DNA from: Prevotella sp.
GTDB taxonomy: Bacteria; Bacteroidota; Bacteroidia; Bacteroidales; Bacteroidaceae
DNA: 37,226 nucleotides
Assembly: GCA_022511075.1 (NCBI GenBank)
Contig: JAFLSE010000032.1
Span: 1 to 37,226 of the forward strand
Direction: 5' to 3'
Shown piece after piece: positions 9,033 through 18,545 of this stretch (position 1 is its first letter; every line of letters starts with the position of its first letter). A program made the position numbers and the translations under genes. The notes below the pieces were generated by a model. It searched no databases. It was not told where the DNA came from and saw only the letters and a program-made list of their open reading frames with translations.

Positions 9033-12000
9033 ATGAAAGACGAGAATATAAAGAAAGTGTTGCTGCTCGGTTCGGGCGCATTGAAGATTGGTGAGGCAGG
9101 AGAATTTGACTATTCCGGGTCGCAGGCATTGAAGGCATTGCGAGAGGAAGGGGTTAAGACTGTATTGATAAACCCGAACATCGCCACGGTGCAGACAAGC
9201 GAGGGTGTTGCCGACGAGATATATTTCTTGCCAGTGCAGCCATATTTCGTTGAGCGTGTCATAGAAAAAGAACGCCCCGACGGCATTATGCTTGCGTTTG
9301 GAGGACAGACAGCACTCAACTGCGGTGTGGAATTGTACAAGAGCGGTGTTTTGGAGAAATATAATGTGCGAGTATTGGGTACTCCCGTACAGGCAATTAT
9401 GGATACTGAGGACCGCGAGTTGTTCGTGGAGAAACTCAACGAAATAGACGTTAAGACCATAAAGAGCGAGGCTTGCGAGAGCATAGAGGCGGCTCGTGCC
9501 GCAGCGAAGAGCCTCGGCTATCCCGTGATACTTCGTGCAGCATACGCACTTGGCGGACTTGGCTCGGGTTTCTGTGACAATGAAGAGGAACTTGACAAAC
9601 TTGCAGAGAAAGCATTCTCATTTTCTCCACAAGTGCTTGTAGAGAAGAGTCTGAAAGGATGGAAGGAAATAGAGTATGAAGTGGTGCGCGACCGTTACGA
9701 CAATTGTATTACGGTCTGCAATATGGAGAACTTTGACCCACTTGGTATACATACAGGTGAGAGTATCGTGATAGCTCCATCGCAGACTCTTACCAACAGC
9801 GAATATCATAAACTGCGTGCGCTCTCTATAAAGATAATACGCCATATTGGTATTGTGGGAGAGTGTAACGTGCAGTATGCCTTCGACCCACAAAGCGAGG
9901 ACTACAGAGTGATAGAGGTAAACGCACGCTTGAGCCGTTCATCTGCATTAGCCTCAAAAGCAACAGGTTATCCTCTTGCATTCGTTGCAGCAAAACTTGG
10001 TATGGGTTACGGACTTTTTGAACTAAAGAACTCCGTGACTAAAACCACAAGTGCATTCTTTGAGCCGGCACTCGACTATGTGGTGTGTAAGATACCACGC
10101 TGGGACTTGTCAAAGTTCCGTGGCGTAGACAAAGAGCTTGGGTCGTCGATGAAATCGGTCGGCGAGGTAATGGCAATAGGTCGCAACTTCGAGGAAGCAA
10201 TACAAAAGGGCCTGCGTATGATAGGGCAGGGCATGCATGGCTTCGTAGAGAACAAGGAACTTGAGATTGATGACATAGACGCAGCATTGCGTGAGCCTAC
10301 AGACAAGCGAGTGTTCATAATCTCGAAGGCAATGCATAAGGGATATACCATTGACCAAATACACGAACTGACAAAGATAGACAAGTGGTTCTTGCAGAAA
10401 CTGAAGCACATAATAGATATAGACGAGCACTTGAAGTCGCTGCGCAGCGTGAACAATCTTGACAAAGAAACATTGCGTAATGCGAAGATATATGGCTTTA
10501 CCGACTTCCAGATAGCGCGCGCCGTGGGGCTTGAGGCAGAACTCAACAGTATGGCAAAGGCAGGATTAGCTGTGCGTTCGCTGCGCAAGAGCTACGGAAT
10601 ATTGCCAGTAGTGAAGCAGATAGACACGCTTGCTGCCGAATATCCTGCACAGACAAACTATCTTTACATAACATACTCGGGCACAGCGCACGACATAAAA
10701 TTCCTTGGTGACAGGCGAAGTATCATAGTACTTGGCTCGGGAGCCTATCGCATTGGCTCTTCCGTGGAGTTTGACTGGTGCGGCGTACAGGCACTTAATA
10801 CCATACGCAAGGAAGGCTACCGTTCTGTGATGATTAACTATAATCCAGAAACGGTATCTACCGACTACGATATGTGCGACCGTCTGTATTTCGATGAACT
10901 GACATTCGAACGTGTGATGGATATTATCGAAATGGAGAATCCTCACGGAGTCATTGTCTCAACAGGTGGACAGATACCAAACAACCTTGCAATGCGTCTT
11001 GATGAACAACACGTGCCGATACTCGGAACGACGGCAAAGGATATTGACAATGCTGAAGACCGTGCAAAATTCTCTTCAATGCTGACACGCAACGGCATAG
11101 ACCAGCCTGCCTGGAGCGCACTCACGTCAATGGAAGACATCAACGCGTTTATAAAGGAAGTGGGATTCCCTGTGCTTGTTCGTCCGTCGTATGTGCTTTC
11201 AGGAGCAGCAATGAACGTATGTTCAAACCAAGAGGAATTGGAGAAATTCCTGAAACTTGCTGCAAACGTGAGCGAAGACCATCCTGTGGTGGTGTCGCAG
11301 TTCATTGAACACGCAAAGGAAGTGGAAATGGACGCAGTGGCAAAGAACGGTGAGATTATAGCATACGCAATAAGTGAGCACATCGAGTTTGCAGGTGTTC
11401 ATTCTGGTGATGCGACAATTCAGTTCCCACCGCAGAAACTTTATTGCGAGACAGTGAGAAGAATAAAGCGTGTGAGCAAGGCTATTGCAAAGGAGCTTCA
11501 CATCAGCGGTCCTTTCAATATTCAGTTCTTGGCTCGCGACAATGACATAAAGGTTATTGAATGTAACCTGCGTGCATCACGTTCGTTCCCGTTTGTTAGC
11601 AAGGTGTTGAAAATTAATTTGATAGAACTTGCTACTAAAGTGATGCTTGGACTGCCAGTGGAGAAGCCGTCGAAGAATCTTTTCGACCTTGACTATGTAG
11701 GTATAAAGGCAAGTCAGTTCTCGTTCAACCGTTTGCAAAAGGCAGATCCTGTACTTGGTGTTGATATGGCATCAACGGGCGAGGTTGGATGTCTTGGCGA
11801 TGACACAAGTTGTGCATTGCTCAAGAGTATGCTTTCCGTAGGCCATCGCATTCCAGAGAAAAACATTCTGCTTTCTACGGGAAGTGCAAAACAAAAGGCG
11901 GAGATGCTTGGTGCAGCGAAGAAACTCATTGACAATGGCTACAAATTGTATGCTACGAGCGGTACATCAAAGTATTTGACGGAGAACGGAATAGAAAACC

Positions 12001-12260
12001 AACTCGTATATTGGCCGTCGGAGGACGGACAGCCGCAGGCACTTGATTTGTTGCACAAAAAGGAGATAGACATGGTAGTGAACATTCCAAAAGATCTCAC
12101 CCAACATGAGTTGAGCAATGGTTATAAGATTCGTCGTGCAGCCATTGACCTGAATGTGCCCCTCATTACCAATAGTCGCCTTGCAAGTGCATTCATAAAT
12201 GCCTTCTGCACTATGACACTTGACGACATTGCAATACGGAGTTGGAATGAATATAAATAA
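9033..12260 (+). CDS. carB: Carbamoyl-phosphate synthase large subunit
   Basis: A 1075-residue CarB, full length. Two homologous ATP-grasp halves are visible: the first begins VLLLGSGALKIGEAGEFDYSG, with LGSGF and EVNARLSRSSALASKATGYP further on. The second begins VLGSGAYRIGSSVEFDWCG near residue 570. The C-terminal MGS-like allosteric domain starts near residue 940 (LLSTGSAKQKAEMLG, then LYATSGTSKYL). The enzyme forms carbamoyl phosphate from bicarbonate, two ATP and ammonia channelled from CarA. A promoter for the next gene overlaps the end of the intergenic region, so the operon probably stops here. Confidence 0.97.
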   Translation: MKDENIKKVLLLGSGALKIGEAGEFDYSGSQALKALREEGVKTVLINPNIATVQTSEGVADEIYFLPVQPYFVERVIEKERPDGIMLAFGGQTALNCGVELYKSGVLEKYNVRVLGTPVQAIMDTEDRELFVEKLNEIDVKTIKSEACESIEAARAAAKSLGYPVILRAAYALGGLGSGFCDNEEELDKLAEKAFSFSPQVLVEKSLKGWKEIEYEVVRDRYDNCITVCNMENFDPLGIHTGESIVIAPSQTLTNSEYHKLRALSIKIIRHIGIVGECNVQYAFDPQSEDYRVIEVNARLSRSSALASKATGYPLAFVAAKLGMGYGLFELKNSVTKTTSAFFEPALDYVVCKIPRWDLSKFRGVDKELGSSMKSVGEVMAIGRNFEEAIQKGLRMIGQGMHGFVENKELEIDDIDAALREPTDKRVFIISKAMHKGYTIDQIHELTKIDKWFLQKLKHIIDIDEHLKSLRSVNNLDKETLRNAKIYGFTDFQIARAVGLEAELNSMAKAGLAVRSLRKSYGILPVVKQIDTLAAEYPAQTNYLYITYSGTAHDIKFLGDRRSIIVLGSGAYRIGSSVEFDWCGVQALNTIRKEGYRSVMINYNPETVSTDYDMCDRLYFDELTFERVMDIIEMENPHGVIVSTGGQIPNNLAMRLDEQHVPILGTTAKDIDNAEDRAKFSSMLTRNGIDQPAWSALTSMEDINAFIKEVGFPVLVRPSYVLSGAAMNVCSNQEELEKFLKLAANVSEDHPVVVSQFIEHAKEVEMDAVAKNGEIIAYAISEHIEFAGVHSGDATIQFPPQKLYCETVRRIKRVSKAIAKELHISGPFNIQFLARDNDIKVIECNLRASRSFPFVSKVLKINLIELATKVMLGLPVEKPSKNLFDLDYVGIKASQFSFNRLQKADPVLGVDMASTGEVGCLGDDTSCALLKSMLSVGHRIPEKNILLSTGSAKQKAEMLGAAKKLIDNGYKLYATSGTSKYLTENGIENQLVYWPSEDGQPQALDLLHKKEIDMVVNIPKDLTQHELSNGYKIRRAAIDLNVPLITNSRLASAFINAFCTMTLDDIAIRSWNEYK

Positions 12261-12274
12261 AAATGCTTAAAAAG

Positions 12275-12306
12275 ATTGGTCAATACAAAAAATATTAGTA
12301 ACTTTG
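12275..12306 (+). promoter_or_regulatory. Promoter of the receiver-kinase/fabD group
   Basis: TAACTTTG at 12299-12306 is a strong -7 element. The -33 position, 20 bp upstream, reads ATTG (12275-12278), three of four matches to TTTG. Transcription would start near 12313, about 33 nt before the kinase start. Confidence 0.6.
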
Positions 12307-12345
12307 CATTCAATTAAAATAAAGAACCGACAATAAGCATTATAT

Positions 12346-13479
12346 ATGAAAAATCTTCTGCAATTAAATCGTAGTGATTACAAGATACTTATCGTGGACG
12401 ATGTGGTAAGTAACGTGCTTCTTTTGAAGATATTGCTTTCCAACGAAAAGTTTCAAGTTGTCACCGCAAATAATGGCAAGATGTGTATTGAGGTAGCAAA
12501 GCGCGAAAAGCCCGACTTGATTCTGCTCGACGTAATGATGCCGGAACTTAACGGCTTCGATACGGCTGTTATTCTGAAACAAGATCCGGAGATGCAGCAT
12601 ATCCCTATAATATTCCTTACTGCGCTCCATAACACGAGCGATTTGGTTAAGGGCTTCAAGTGCGGTGCGAGCGACTTCCTGACAAAGCCATTCAACAAAG
12701 AGGAACTTTTGATGCGTATTATGCATCAGATAAATCTTGTGGCAGCACGTCATTTCATTCAAAAGCAGAACGATGAACTTAAAGCCACGATTAATAATCG
12801 TGACAAGATGTATTCGGTTATTGCTCACGACCTGCGCTCTCCGATGGCAAGCATACGTATGACGCTTAACCTGCTTGTAAACGTACTTTCGCCCGAGCAG
12901 ATTGGAGAGGAAATGTTTGAGTTGATAAACAATGCCAACAAAGAAACGGAAGAGACACACGACTTGCTTGACAACTTGCTGAAATGGACGAAGAGTCAGA
13001 CAGGCTCCTTGCACGTGGCATTCCAGAACTTTGAACTTAACGATGTCGTTCCGGGAGCAATCGACATATTCACGATGATAGCCAAGAACAAAAACATTAC
13101 ACTCAATCTTGACTTGGGAACGGAGAATATGGAGGTCAGGGCTGACAAGGATTTGCTCAACACCGTTATTCGTAATTTTATGAGTAATGCCATAAAATTC
13201 AGCAACGAGGACAGCAAGATAGATATCACAGTGAGCCGCTATGGTGATTTTGCTAAAATATCTATTCGCGACTATGGTGTTGGTATTGCGCAAGACAGGT
13301 TGGAGACGCTGTTCAGCGCAGGAACATCAACTGCCGGAACAAAGAATGAAGAAGGTAGTGGATTGGGACTGCAACTTTGCAAGCATTTCGCTGTGAAAAA
13401 CGGTGGTGACGTAATGGTTGAGTCAACAGTAGGAGAGGGTAGTACATTCAGTGTATTAGTACCTATACTTAAAAAATGA
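12346..13479 (+). CDS. Soluble hybrid kinase: receiver domain followed by histidine kinase
   Basis: A 377-residue cytoplasmic protein with an inverted two-component layout. Residues 12-130 are a response-regulator receiver domain (acidic pair D18/D19, phospho-acceptor D62 in LILLDVMMP, late Lys in FLTKPF). A dimerisation helix with His161 (AHDLRSPM) follows, then a HATPase domain with N-box NTVIRNFMSNAIKFS, G1 DYGVGIA and G2 GSGLGLQLCKHF. All key residues are present, so kinase activity is expected. There is no sensor or membrane segment, so the input is probably phosphorylation of, or protein contact with, the receiver. No cognate regulator is adjacent; fabD starts 26 bp downstream and is likely co-transcribed. 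The signal and target cannot be deduced. Confidence 0.92.
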   Translation: MKNLLQLNRSDYKILIVDDVVSNVLLLKILLSNEKFQVVTANNGKMCIEVAKREKPDLILLDVMMPELNGFDTAVILKQDPEMQHIPIIFLTALHNTSDLVKGFKCGASDFLTKPFNKEELLMRIMHQINLVAARHFIQKQNDELKATINNRDKMYSVIAHDLRSPMASIRMTLNLLVNVLSPEQIGEEMFELINNANKETEETHDLLDNLLKWTKSQTGSLHVAFQNFELNDVVPGAIDIFTMIAKNKNITLNLDLGTENMEVRADKDLLNTVIRNFMSNAIKFSNEDSKIDITVSRYGDFAKISIRDYGVGIAQDRLETLFSAGTSTAGTKNEEGSGLGLQLCKHFAVKNGGDVMVESTVGEGSTFSVLVPILKK

Positions 13480-13505
13480 AATTTATAAATAAATAATACA
13501 AGAAA

Positions 13506-14393
13506 ATGAAAGCATTTGTATTTCCCGGTCAGGGAGCACAATTCGTAGGTATGGGTAAGGATCTGTACGACAGCAACCCATTGGCAAAGGAATTGTTTGA
13601 GAAGGCAAACGATATTCTCGGTTATCGTATTACTGACATAATGTTTGAAGGCACTGACGAGGAACTGAAGCAGACAAAGGTTACTCAGCCTGCGGTGTTC
13701 CTTCACAGCGTAATCAAGGCACTGTGCCTTGGCGAAGAGTTTGCACCCGATATGGTTGCAGGTCACTCTCTCGGTGAGTTTTCTGCCCTTACGGCTGCCG
13801 GCGCACTGAGTTTTGAGGACGGTTTGAAACTTGTCTACGCCCGTGCAATGGCGATGCAGAAAGCATGCGAGGCAGCACCTTCAACTATGGCTGCTATCGT
13901 AGGTTTGCCTGATGAGAAGGTAGAAGAGATTTGTGCATCTATTAACAAGGAAGGATATGTTATTGTACCGGCAAACTATAACTGCCCCGGACAACTTGTA
14001 ATCTCCGGAAACGTAGATGCAGTTAATGAGGCCTGCGAGAAAATCAAGGAAGCTGGTGCAAAGCGTGCATTGCCGCTTAAGGTGGGTGGTGCTTTCCACT
14101 CTCCGCTCATGCAGCCGGCAAAGGACGAGTTGCAGGCAGCAATAGAAGCAACTACAGTAAATGCACCAAAGTGCCCAGTATACCAGAATGTTGACGGCAA
14201 GGCACATACTGAGCCTGCTGACATAAAAGCAAACCTTATTGCACAGCTTACGAGCAGCGTGCGCTGGACATCATGCGTGCAGAATATGATAGCAGCAGGT
14301 GCTGACGACTTTACGGAGTGTGGTCCGGGCAAGGCACTGCAAGGCATGATTTCACGTATTGATAAGAATGTGACTGTTCAGGGAATTCAATGA
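13506..14393 (+). CDS. fabD: Malonyl-CoA:ACP transacylase
   Basis: A 295-residue FabD, the normal size. It loads malonyl from CoA onto acyl carrier protein to feed fatty-acid elongation. FPGQGAQFVGMG opens the protein, the catalytic Ser88 lies in GHSLGEFSALTAAG, and His198 in GGAFHSPLM is the catalytic base. Sandwiched between a kinase gene and an amylase-family gene, it is away from other fab genes, which is unusual. Its stop overlaps the next start (ATGA), so translation of the amylase-family enzyme is coupled to it. Confidence 0.96.
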   Translation: MKAFVFPGQGAQFVGMGKDLYDSNPLAKELFEKANDILGYRITDIMFEGTDEELKQTKVTQPAVFLHSVIKALCLGEEFAPDMVAGHSLGEFSALTAAGALSFEDGLKLVYARAMAMQKACEAAPSTMAAIVGLPDEKVEEICASINKEGYVIVPANYNCPGQLVISGNVDAVNEACEKIKEAGAKRALPLKVGGAFHSPLMQPAKDELQAAIEATTVNAPKCPVYQNVDGKAHTEPADIKANLIAQLTSSVRWTSCVQNMIAAGADDFTECGPGKALQGMISRIDKNVTVQGIQ

Positions 14394-16054
14394 GCAAGAT
14401 AATTGTATATCAGATTTTTACAAGACTTTTCGGCAATCGCAACACTACTCGTAAAGAGAACGGTGCGATTGCCGAAAATGGTTGTGGAAAATTTGCCGAC
14501 TTCGATGCGAGTGTATTGAAAAAAATACGTGAAATGGGCATCACCCATGTTTGGTACACTGGTGTGATACGTCATGCAACGAAGACGGACTACACTAATT
14601 TCGGTATTCCTGCCCAGCATCGTGCCGTAGTAAAAGGCAATGCTGGCTCTCCATACGCCATTACCGACTATTATGACGTTGACCCAGACTTGGCTACTAA
14701 CGTTAAAAAACGTATGGCGGAGTTCGAGGCTCTCGTGGTTCGAACCCACAGGGCAAAGTTGAAGATGATAATTGATTTCGTTCCCAACCATGTGGCACGC
14801 CAGTACAAGTCTGTGTGCAGACCCGAAGGTGTTAAGGATTTCGGCGAGGATGACAACGTGGAGGAAGGCTTCAACCCTCAGAACAATTTCTACTATTGTC
14901 CCGGTTGCTCGTTTGAGCCTTATATCGACAAACAGGCTGGTGAGAGGTATGCGTACACGGAGATTCCGGCAAAGGCGACTGGCAACGACCATTTTGACAA
15001 CCACCCAAGTATAAACGACTGGTACGAGACGGTAAAACTGAACTATGGAGTTGACTACTGGACGCGCATCGGACATTTTGACCCAATACCAGACACATGG
15101 TTGAAGATGACAGACATACTGCTGTTTTGGGCAGATAAAGGCGTAGACGGCGTGCGTTGTGATATGGCAGAAATGGTGCCGGCAGCATTTTGGTCATACG
15201 CCACGGCAAAGGTAAAAGAGAAATATCCCGATTTCATTTTCATTGGCGAGGTATATAATCCTGCTGAATATCGCACTTATATCCATTGTGGTTTCGATTA
15301 TTTATATGACAAGGTGGGTATGTATGATGTAATGCGTGCCGTTACTTGCCATCACTGTGGGGCACAGGCTATTACAGGTGCATGGCAGGCTACTGACGAT
15401 ATACGCAGCCACATGCTGTATTTCCTTGAAAACCATGATGAGCAGCGTGTTGCAAGCGATTTCTTTGCAGGCAATGGATGCAAGGGAATTCCTGCCTTTG
15501 TAGTTTCTGCGCTGATGGGTACAAATCCTTTTATGTTGTACTTCGGTGAGGAATATGGCGAACGAGGTATGGATAAGGAAGGTTTCAGCGGTTACGACGG
15601 ACGCACCACAATTTTCGACTATTGGAGTGTTGATACAATTTGCCGTGCTTCGTGGAACTCACTTTCCGATGAAGAAAAATATCTAAAGAATGTACACGCG
15701 CGCGTATTGACGATTGCCAACAAGGAAAAGGCTTTCAGCAAGGGGCAGTTCTACGATCTAATGTATGCAAATCCGTGGACAGACAAGTTTAATGCCGAAA
15801 GGCAGTATGCTTTCCTGCGCAAGGCAGACAAGGAAATGATATTGGTTGTGGTCAATTTCGATGACTGCGACAGGCACACAGAGGTGCGCATACCTGCACA
15901 TGCATTCGACTTCCTGAAAATAATAGAGAAGAAAGCTACTGCTACCGACCTTCTTACGGGCGAGAATTTTGATGCATGGCTCGTAAAGGACGGCACGATA
16001 GCAATGACTATTGCAAAACGTGGTGCGCGAATATTAAAGTTTGCACAAGTGTAA
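14390..16054 (+). CDS. Intracellular alpha-amylase family (GH13) glycosidase
   Basis: A 554-residue GH13 enzyme without a signal peptide, so cytoplasmic. The four conserved regions are present: DFVPNH (region I), DGVRCDMAEM with nucleophile Asp258, FIGEVY with acid/base Glu287, and ENHDEQ with Asp350. A C-terminal beta domain follows (LVVVNFDDCDR, then LLTGENF). It should cleave or rearrange alpha-1,4-glucans, for instance glycogen or imported maltodextrins; the exact reaction is not evident. Translational coupling to fabD is odd and recurs as a question in the findings. A segment around residues 136-220 between regions I and II is unusually rich in aromatic residues and Cys (CPGCSFEPYID). 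Confidence 0.9.
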   Translation: MSKIIVYQIFTRLFGNRNTTRKENGAIAENGCGKFADFDASVLKKIREMGITHVWYTGVIRHATKTDYTNFGIPAQHRAVVKGNAGSPYAITDYYDVDPDLATNVKKRMAEFEALVVRTHRAKLKMIIDFVPNHVARQYKSVCRPEGVKDFGEDDNVEEGFNPQNNFYYCPGCSFEPYIDKQAGERYAYTEIPAKATGNDHFDNHPSINDWYETVKLNYGVDYWTRIGHFDPIPDTWLKMTDILLFWADKGVDGVRCDMAEMVPAAFWSYATAKVKEKYPDFIFIGEVYNPAEYRTYIHCGFDYLYDKVGMYDVMRAVTCHHCGAQAITGAWQATDDIRSHMLYFLENHDEQRVASDFFAGNGCKGIPAFVVSALMGTNPFMLYFGEEYGERGMDKEGFSGYDGRTTIFDYWSVDTICRASWNSLSDEEKYLKNVHARVLTIANKEKAFSKGQFYDLMYANPWTDKFNAERQYAFLRKADKEMILVVVNFDDCDRHTEVRIPAHAFDFLKIIEKKATATDLLTGENFDAWLVKDGTIAMTIAKRGARILKFAQV

Positions 16055-16078
16055 AACAAGATAAAAACAACAAGACCG

Positions 16079-17296
16079 ATGAACTTTGAGGAATTGGTAA
16101 ATATGCAGGAAGCCAGTGGCGGACGTAGTGAGAATACCCCGATAGGTGTGTTTCAGAAAAAGCGTGTAGACCGCAAGTATGATAACGTTCTTACGCTCAA
16201 AGCTAATCTTGCCGAAGATGGGATATTTATGTCTCAGCTGTATAAGGAAATTGAAGCGATTGAGGCAATACAAAATGAAAGCCAACTGCATTTCTCGCTC
16301 AACGAAGAATGTACGGAATTGAAAACCGATGCAGGTAATTTCATCTCTATTGCGCAGCTTTTGAACGAGAACCCGGCGATGTGTGCTGATACAAAGTTTG
16401 TTGACAGGCTATTAGAACAGATTGTGGAGTGGGGGAGTGTGTGCCACCCAAATGGTATCTATCACGTATGTTTCAGTCCGCATAACGTGTTCATAAACCG
16501 CAAGACCAACAATCTTGCACTCATCAGTCATGGCTCGTTCTACCTGCAAGGCAACAATCTCGAAGAGTTTTACAAGGGATATGAAGACTATATTGCTCCA
16601 GAGGTATTAAGTGGTGGCACGATAGACGAGCGTTGCGATGTATTCTCCGTCGGCAAGCTTCTTAATTTTGTTTTCAGTCAGGCAGGAATGCCGTCTGCGT
16701 ATAACAAGATGCTTGCAAAGGCAACGGGAATATTTCCTGAAGAAAGATATGATTCTCTCAACGGTATGAGGCGTGCGCTTAAGCGTTATCGTACAACACG
16801 TCGTTCGGTAATTGAGCTTTGCATAGCAGCCGCAGTTGCATTGCTCGTTGTTGGAATATATTTTTCGTTTACCCCTGACAATAACCAGGTGGAATACGTC
16901 AAGCCTGCACCTAAGGATGACATGGATGAAATCCTGTCAGAGTATGGTTATGACCCAGTGGCTGCGATGACAGACATAATGACCGACACCGCCAGCAATA
17001 TGACACCAGAAAAGGAGAAGGAACTGGAGGAATACCGCGCCAAGGCTGCCAAGATATTCCAACGCAGATTTGCAAGGGAAGCCGACAGGATACTTTCAGG
17101 TATATATAGCAAGAAATATAGCAGTGGAAACGAGAGAAGTTTTGTGACTGCTAACCAGGCGGCAATAGAGGAACTGATGAAATTGCAGGTTGATATAGCA
17201 GCACAGACAGGCATCGACCCACAGACAAGTCAGAGCATTGCGGCAGAAGTGATTGAGCAGATTGCAAACGAAAAGCAAAAGGCTCTTACCGAATAA
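16079..17296 (+). CDS. Membrane-anchored protein with a kinase-like domain lacking catalytic residues (probable pseudokinase)
   Basis: A 405-residue protein. Residues 20-235 follow the order of a eukaryotic-type protein kinase: a possible VAIK-like lysine (K41 in VLTLKAN), a helix-C-like acidic helix, HVCFSPHNVFI at 129-139 where HRDLKPEN is expected, SHG (150-152) where DFG is expected, then clear YIAPEV (171-176) and DVFSVG (187-192). The HRD aspartate is Cys131, the following Lys is Ser133, and the DFG aspartate is Ser150, so catalysis is unlikely. One membrane helix (about 242-263) follows. The remaining 140 residues, presumably periplasmic, are largely helical and acidic, with no domain I recognise. 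The orientation with a cytoplasmic kinase-like domain resembles bacterial PknB-type proteins. The kinase relationship is an inference from motif order. Confidence 0.68.
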   Translation: MNFEELVNMQEASGGRSENTPIGVFQKKRVDRKYDNVLTLKANLAEDGIFMSQLYKEIEAIEAIQNESQLHFSLNEECTELKTDAGNFISIAQLLNENPAMCADTKFVDRLLEQIVEWGSVCHPNGIYHVCFSPHNVFINRKTNNLALISHGSFYLQGNNLEEFYKGYEDYIAPEVLSGGTIDERCDVFSVGKLLNFVFSQAGMPSAYNKMLAKATGIFPEERYDSLNGMRRALKRYRTTRRSVIELCIAAAVALLVVGIYFSFTPDNNQVEYVKPAPKDDMDEILSEYGYDPVAAMTDIMTDTASNMTPEKEKELEEYRAKAAKIFQRRFAREADRILSGIYSKKYSSGNERSFVTANQAAIEELMKLQVDIAAQTGIDPQTSQSIAAEVIEQIANEKQKALTE

Positions 17297-17355
17297 CTTT
17301 TGCTTGTTGTGATTTAATTTGATATTATATTGAAAAACAAAGAAATATAGATAAT

Positions 17356-17835
17356 ATGAGAAGTAGAACAGCAACGTGGTTTGAATGTAAGATACGCTAC
17401 GAAAAGACTATGGACGACGGTATGCAGAAGAAGGTTACAGAGTGTTATGCTGTGGATGCCTTGAGTTTTACGGAAGCCGAGAATCGCATTATGGAAGAAA
17501 TGTCGATGTTCATTAGCGGAGAGTTTACGATAACCGACATAAAGAAGGCTGCATACAGCGAAATATTCTTCGACGATGCAGATGCTGCCGATAAATGGTA
17601 TAAGGTGCGTTTGCAGTTCATAACCATAGACGAGAAGAGCAACAAAGAAAAACGCTCAAACGTGAACTATCTTGTAAATGCCGGCACACTGACTGGTGCT
17701 GTGAAAGGAATCGAAGAAACCATGAGCGGCACGATGATTGACTATCTTATAGTGTCGGTTGCAGAGACATCGTTGATGGATGTCTATGAACACGCAGTGA
17801 AGAAAGAGGCAGAAGCAAAGCCCGAATATCTATGA
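17356..17835 (+). CDS. DUF4494 family protein
   Basis: A 159-residue soluble protein that I recognise as DUF4494, a Bacteroidota family of unknown function. It begins TATWFECKIRYEKT and contains a repeated alpha/beta half (AENRIMEEMSMFISGEFTITDIKKA, then a second half reading YKVRLQFITIDEKSNKEKRSNVNYLV). The two halves look like a duplicated small domain. Its stop overlaps the start of the YggS-type gene by 4 bp, an arrangement I recall as common in Bacteroidales, which suggests a linked role in PLP or amino-acid metabolism. Confidence 0.8.
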   Translation: MRSRTATWFECKIRYEKTMDDGMQKKVTECYAVDALSFTEAENRIMEEMSMFISGEFTITDIKKAAYSEIFFDDADAADKWYKVRLQFITIDEKSNKEKRSNVNYLVNAGTLTGAVKGIEETMSGTMIDYLIVSVAETSLMDVYEHAVKKEAEAKPEYL

Positions 17836-18509
17836 TTGACTACGATGTGAAAGGCAATCTTGCCAAGATTCGTGCCTCACTGCCAGAAGATGTGTCGCTC
17901 GTTGCAGTCAGCAAGTTTCACGGTGACGAGTATCTCATGGCTGCATACGACGAGGGGCAACGCATCTTCGGCGAGAGCCAGGAGCAGGAACTGCGTGGCA
18001 AGCACGAGAGGTTGCCCAAGGACATCGAGTGGCATTTCATAGGTCATTTGCAGACCAACAAGGTAAAATATATCGCTCCGTATATCTCTATGATTGAGGC
18101 TGTTGACTCAATCCGTTTAATGCGTGAAATAAATCGTCAAGCAGCAAAATATAATAGAGTTATAGATATATTGTTGGAACTCCGTGTAGCCAACGAGGAA
18201 ACAAAGTTTGGACTACTACCAGATGAAATGCGTAAGATGCTTGCAGACGATGAATGGCGTACATTTGAAAATGTGTGTATTCGTGGACTTATGGCTATGG
18301 CAAGTTACACAGATGATGTAGAGCAGATTCGTGAAGAGTTTACGATAGCTGCAAATTTGTTTAGCGAATTTAAAATACAATATTTTGCTGATGCAGAATA
18401 TTTTGACTGTCGTTCTTGGGGTATGTCCGATGACTATCGTATTGCTTGTATGTGTAATAGTAATATGGTAAGAATAGGCACGACTATTTTCGGACCACGG
18501 ACTTATTGA
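17832..18509 (+). CDS. YggS/PROSC-type pyridoxal phosphate homeostasis protein
   Basis: A 225-residue single-domain fold-type III PLP-binding protein. VAVSKFH near residues 25-31 carries the PLP-binding lysine, FGESQEQEL and EWHFIGHLQTNKVKYI are family signatures, and the C-terminal SWGMSDDYRIA and RIGTTIFGPR bind the phosphate. The family has no firmly established enzyme activity; it buffers free PLP and influences amino-acid and keto-acid pools. The last third of the gene is noticeably more AT-rich than the first. It ends the plus-strand group, before a large palindromic terminator. Confidence 0.93.
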   Translation: MIDYDVKGNLAKIRASLPEDVSLVAVSKFHGDEYLMAAYDEGQRIFGESQEQELRGKHERLPKDIEWHFIGHLQTNKVKYIAPYISMIEAVDSIRLMREINRQAAKYNRVIDILLELRVANEETKFGLLPDEMRKMLADDEWRTFENVCIRGLMAMASYTDDVEQIREEFTIAANLFSEFKIQYFADAEYFDCRSWGMSDDYRIACMCNSNMVRIGTTIFGPRTY

Positions 18510-18545
18510 TTAGCTTGGTAAAAATAACAAAAAAGTATTATCTTA

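Noticed and set aside
12364..13293. A 309-codon open frame antisense to the receiver-kinase gene
   Set aside because: No domain or start signals; the sense protein has complete receiver and kinase motifs.
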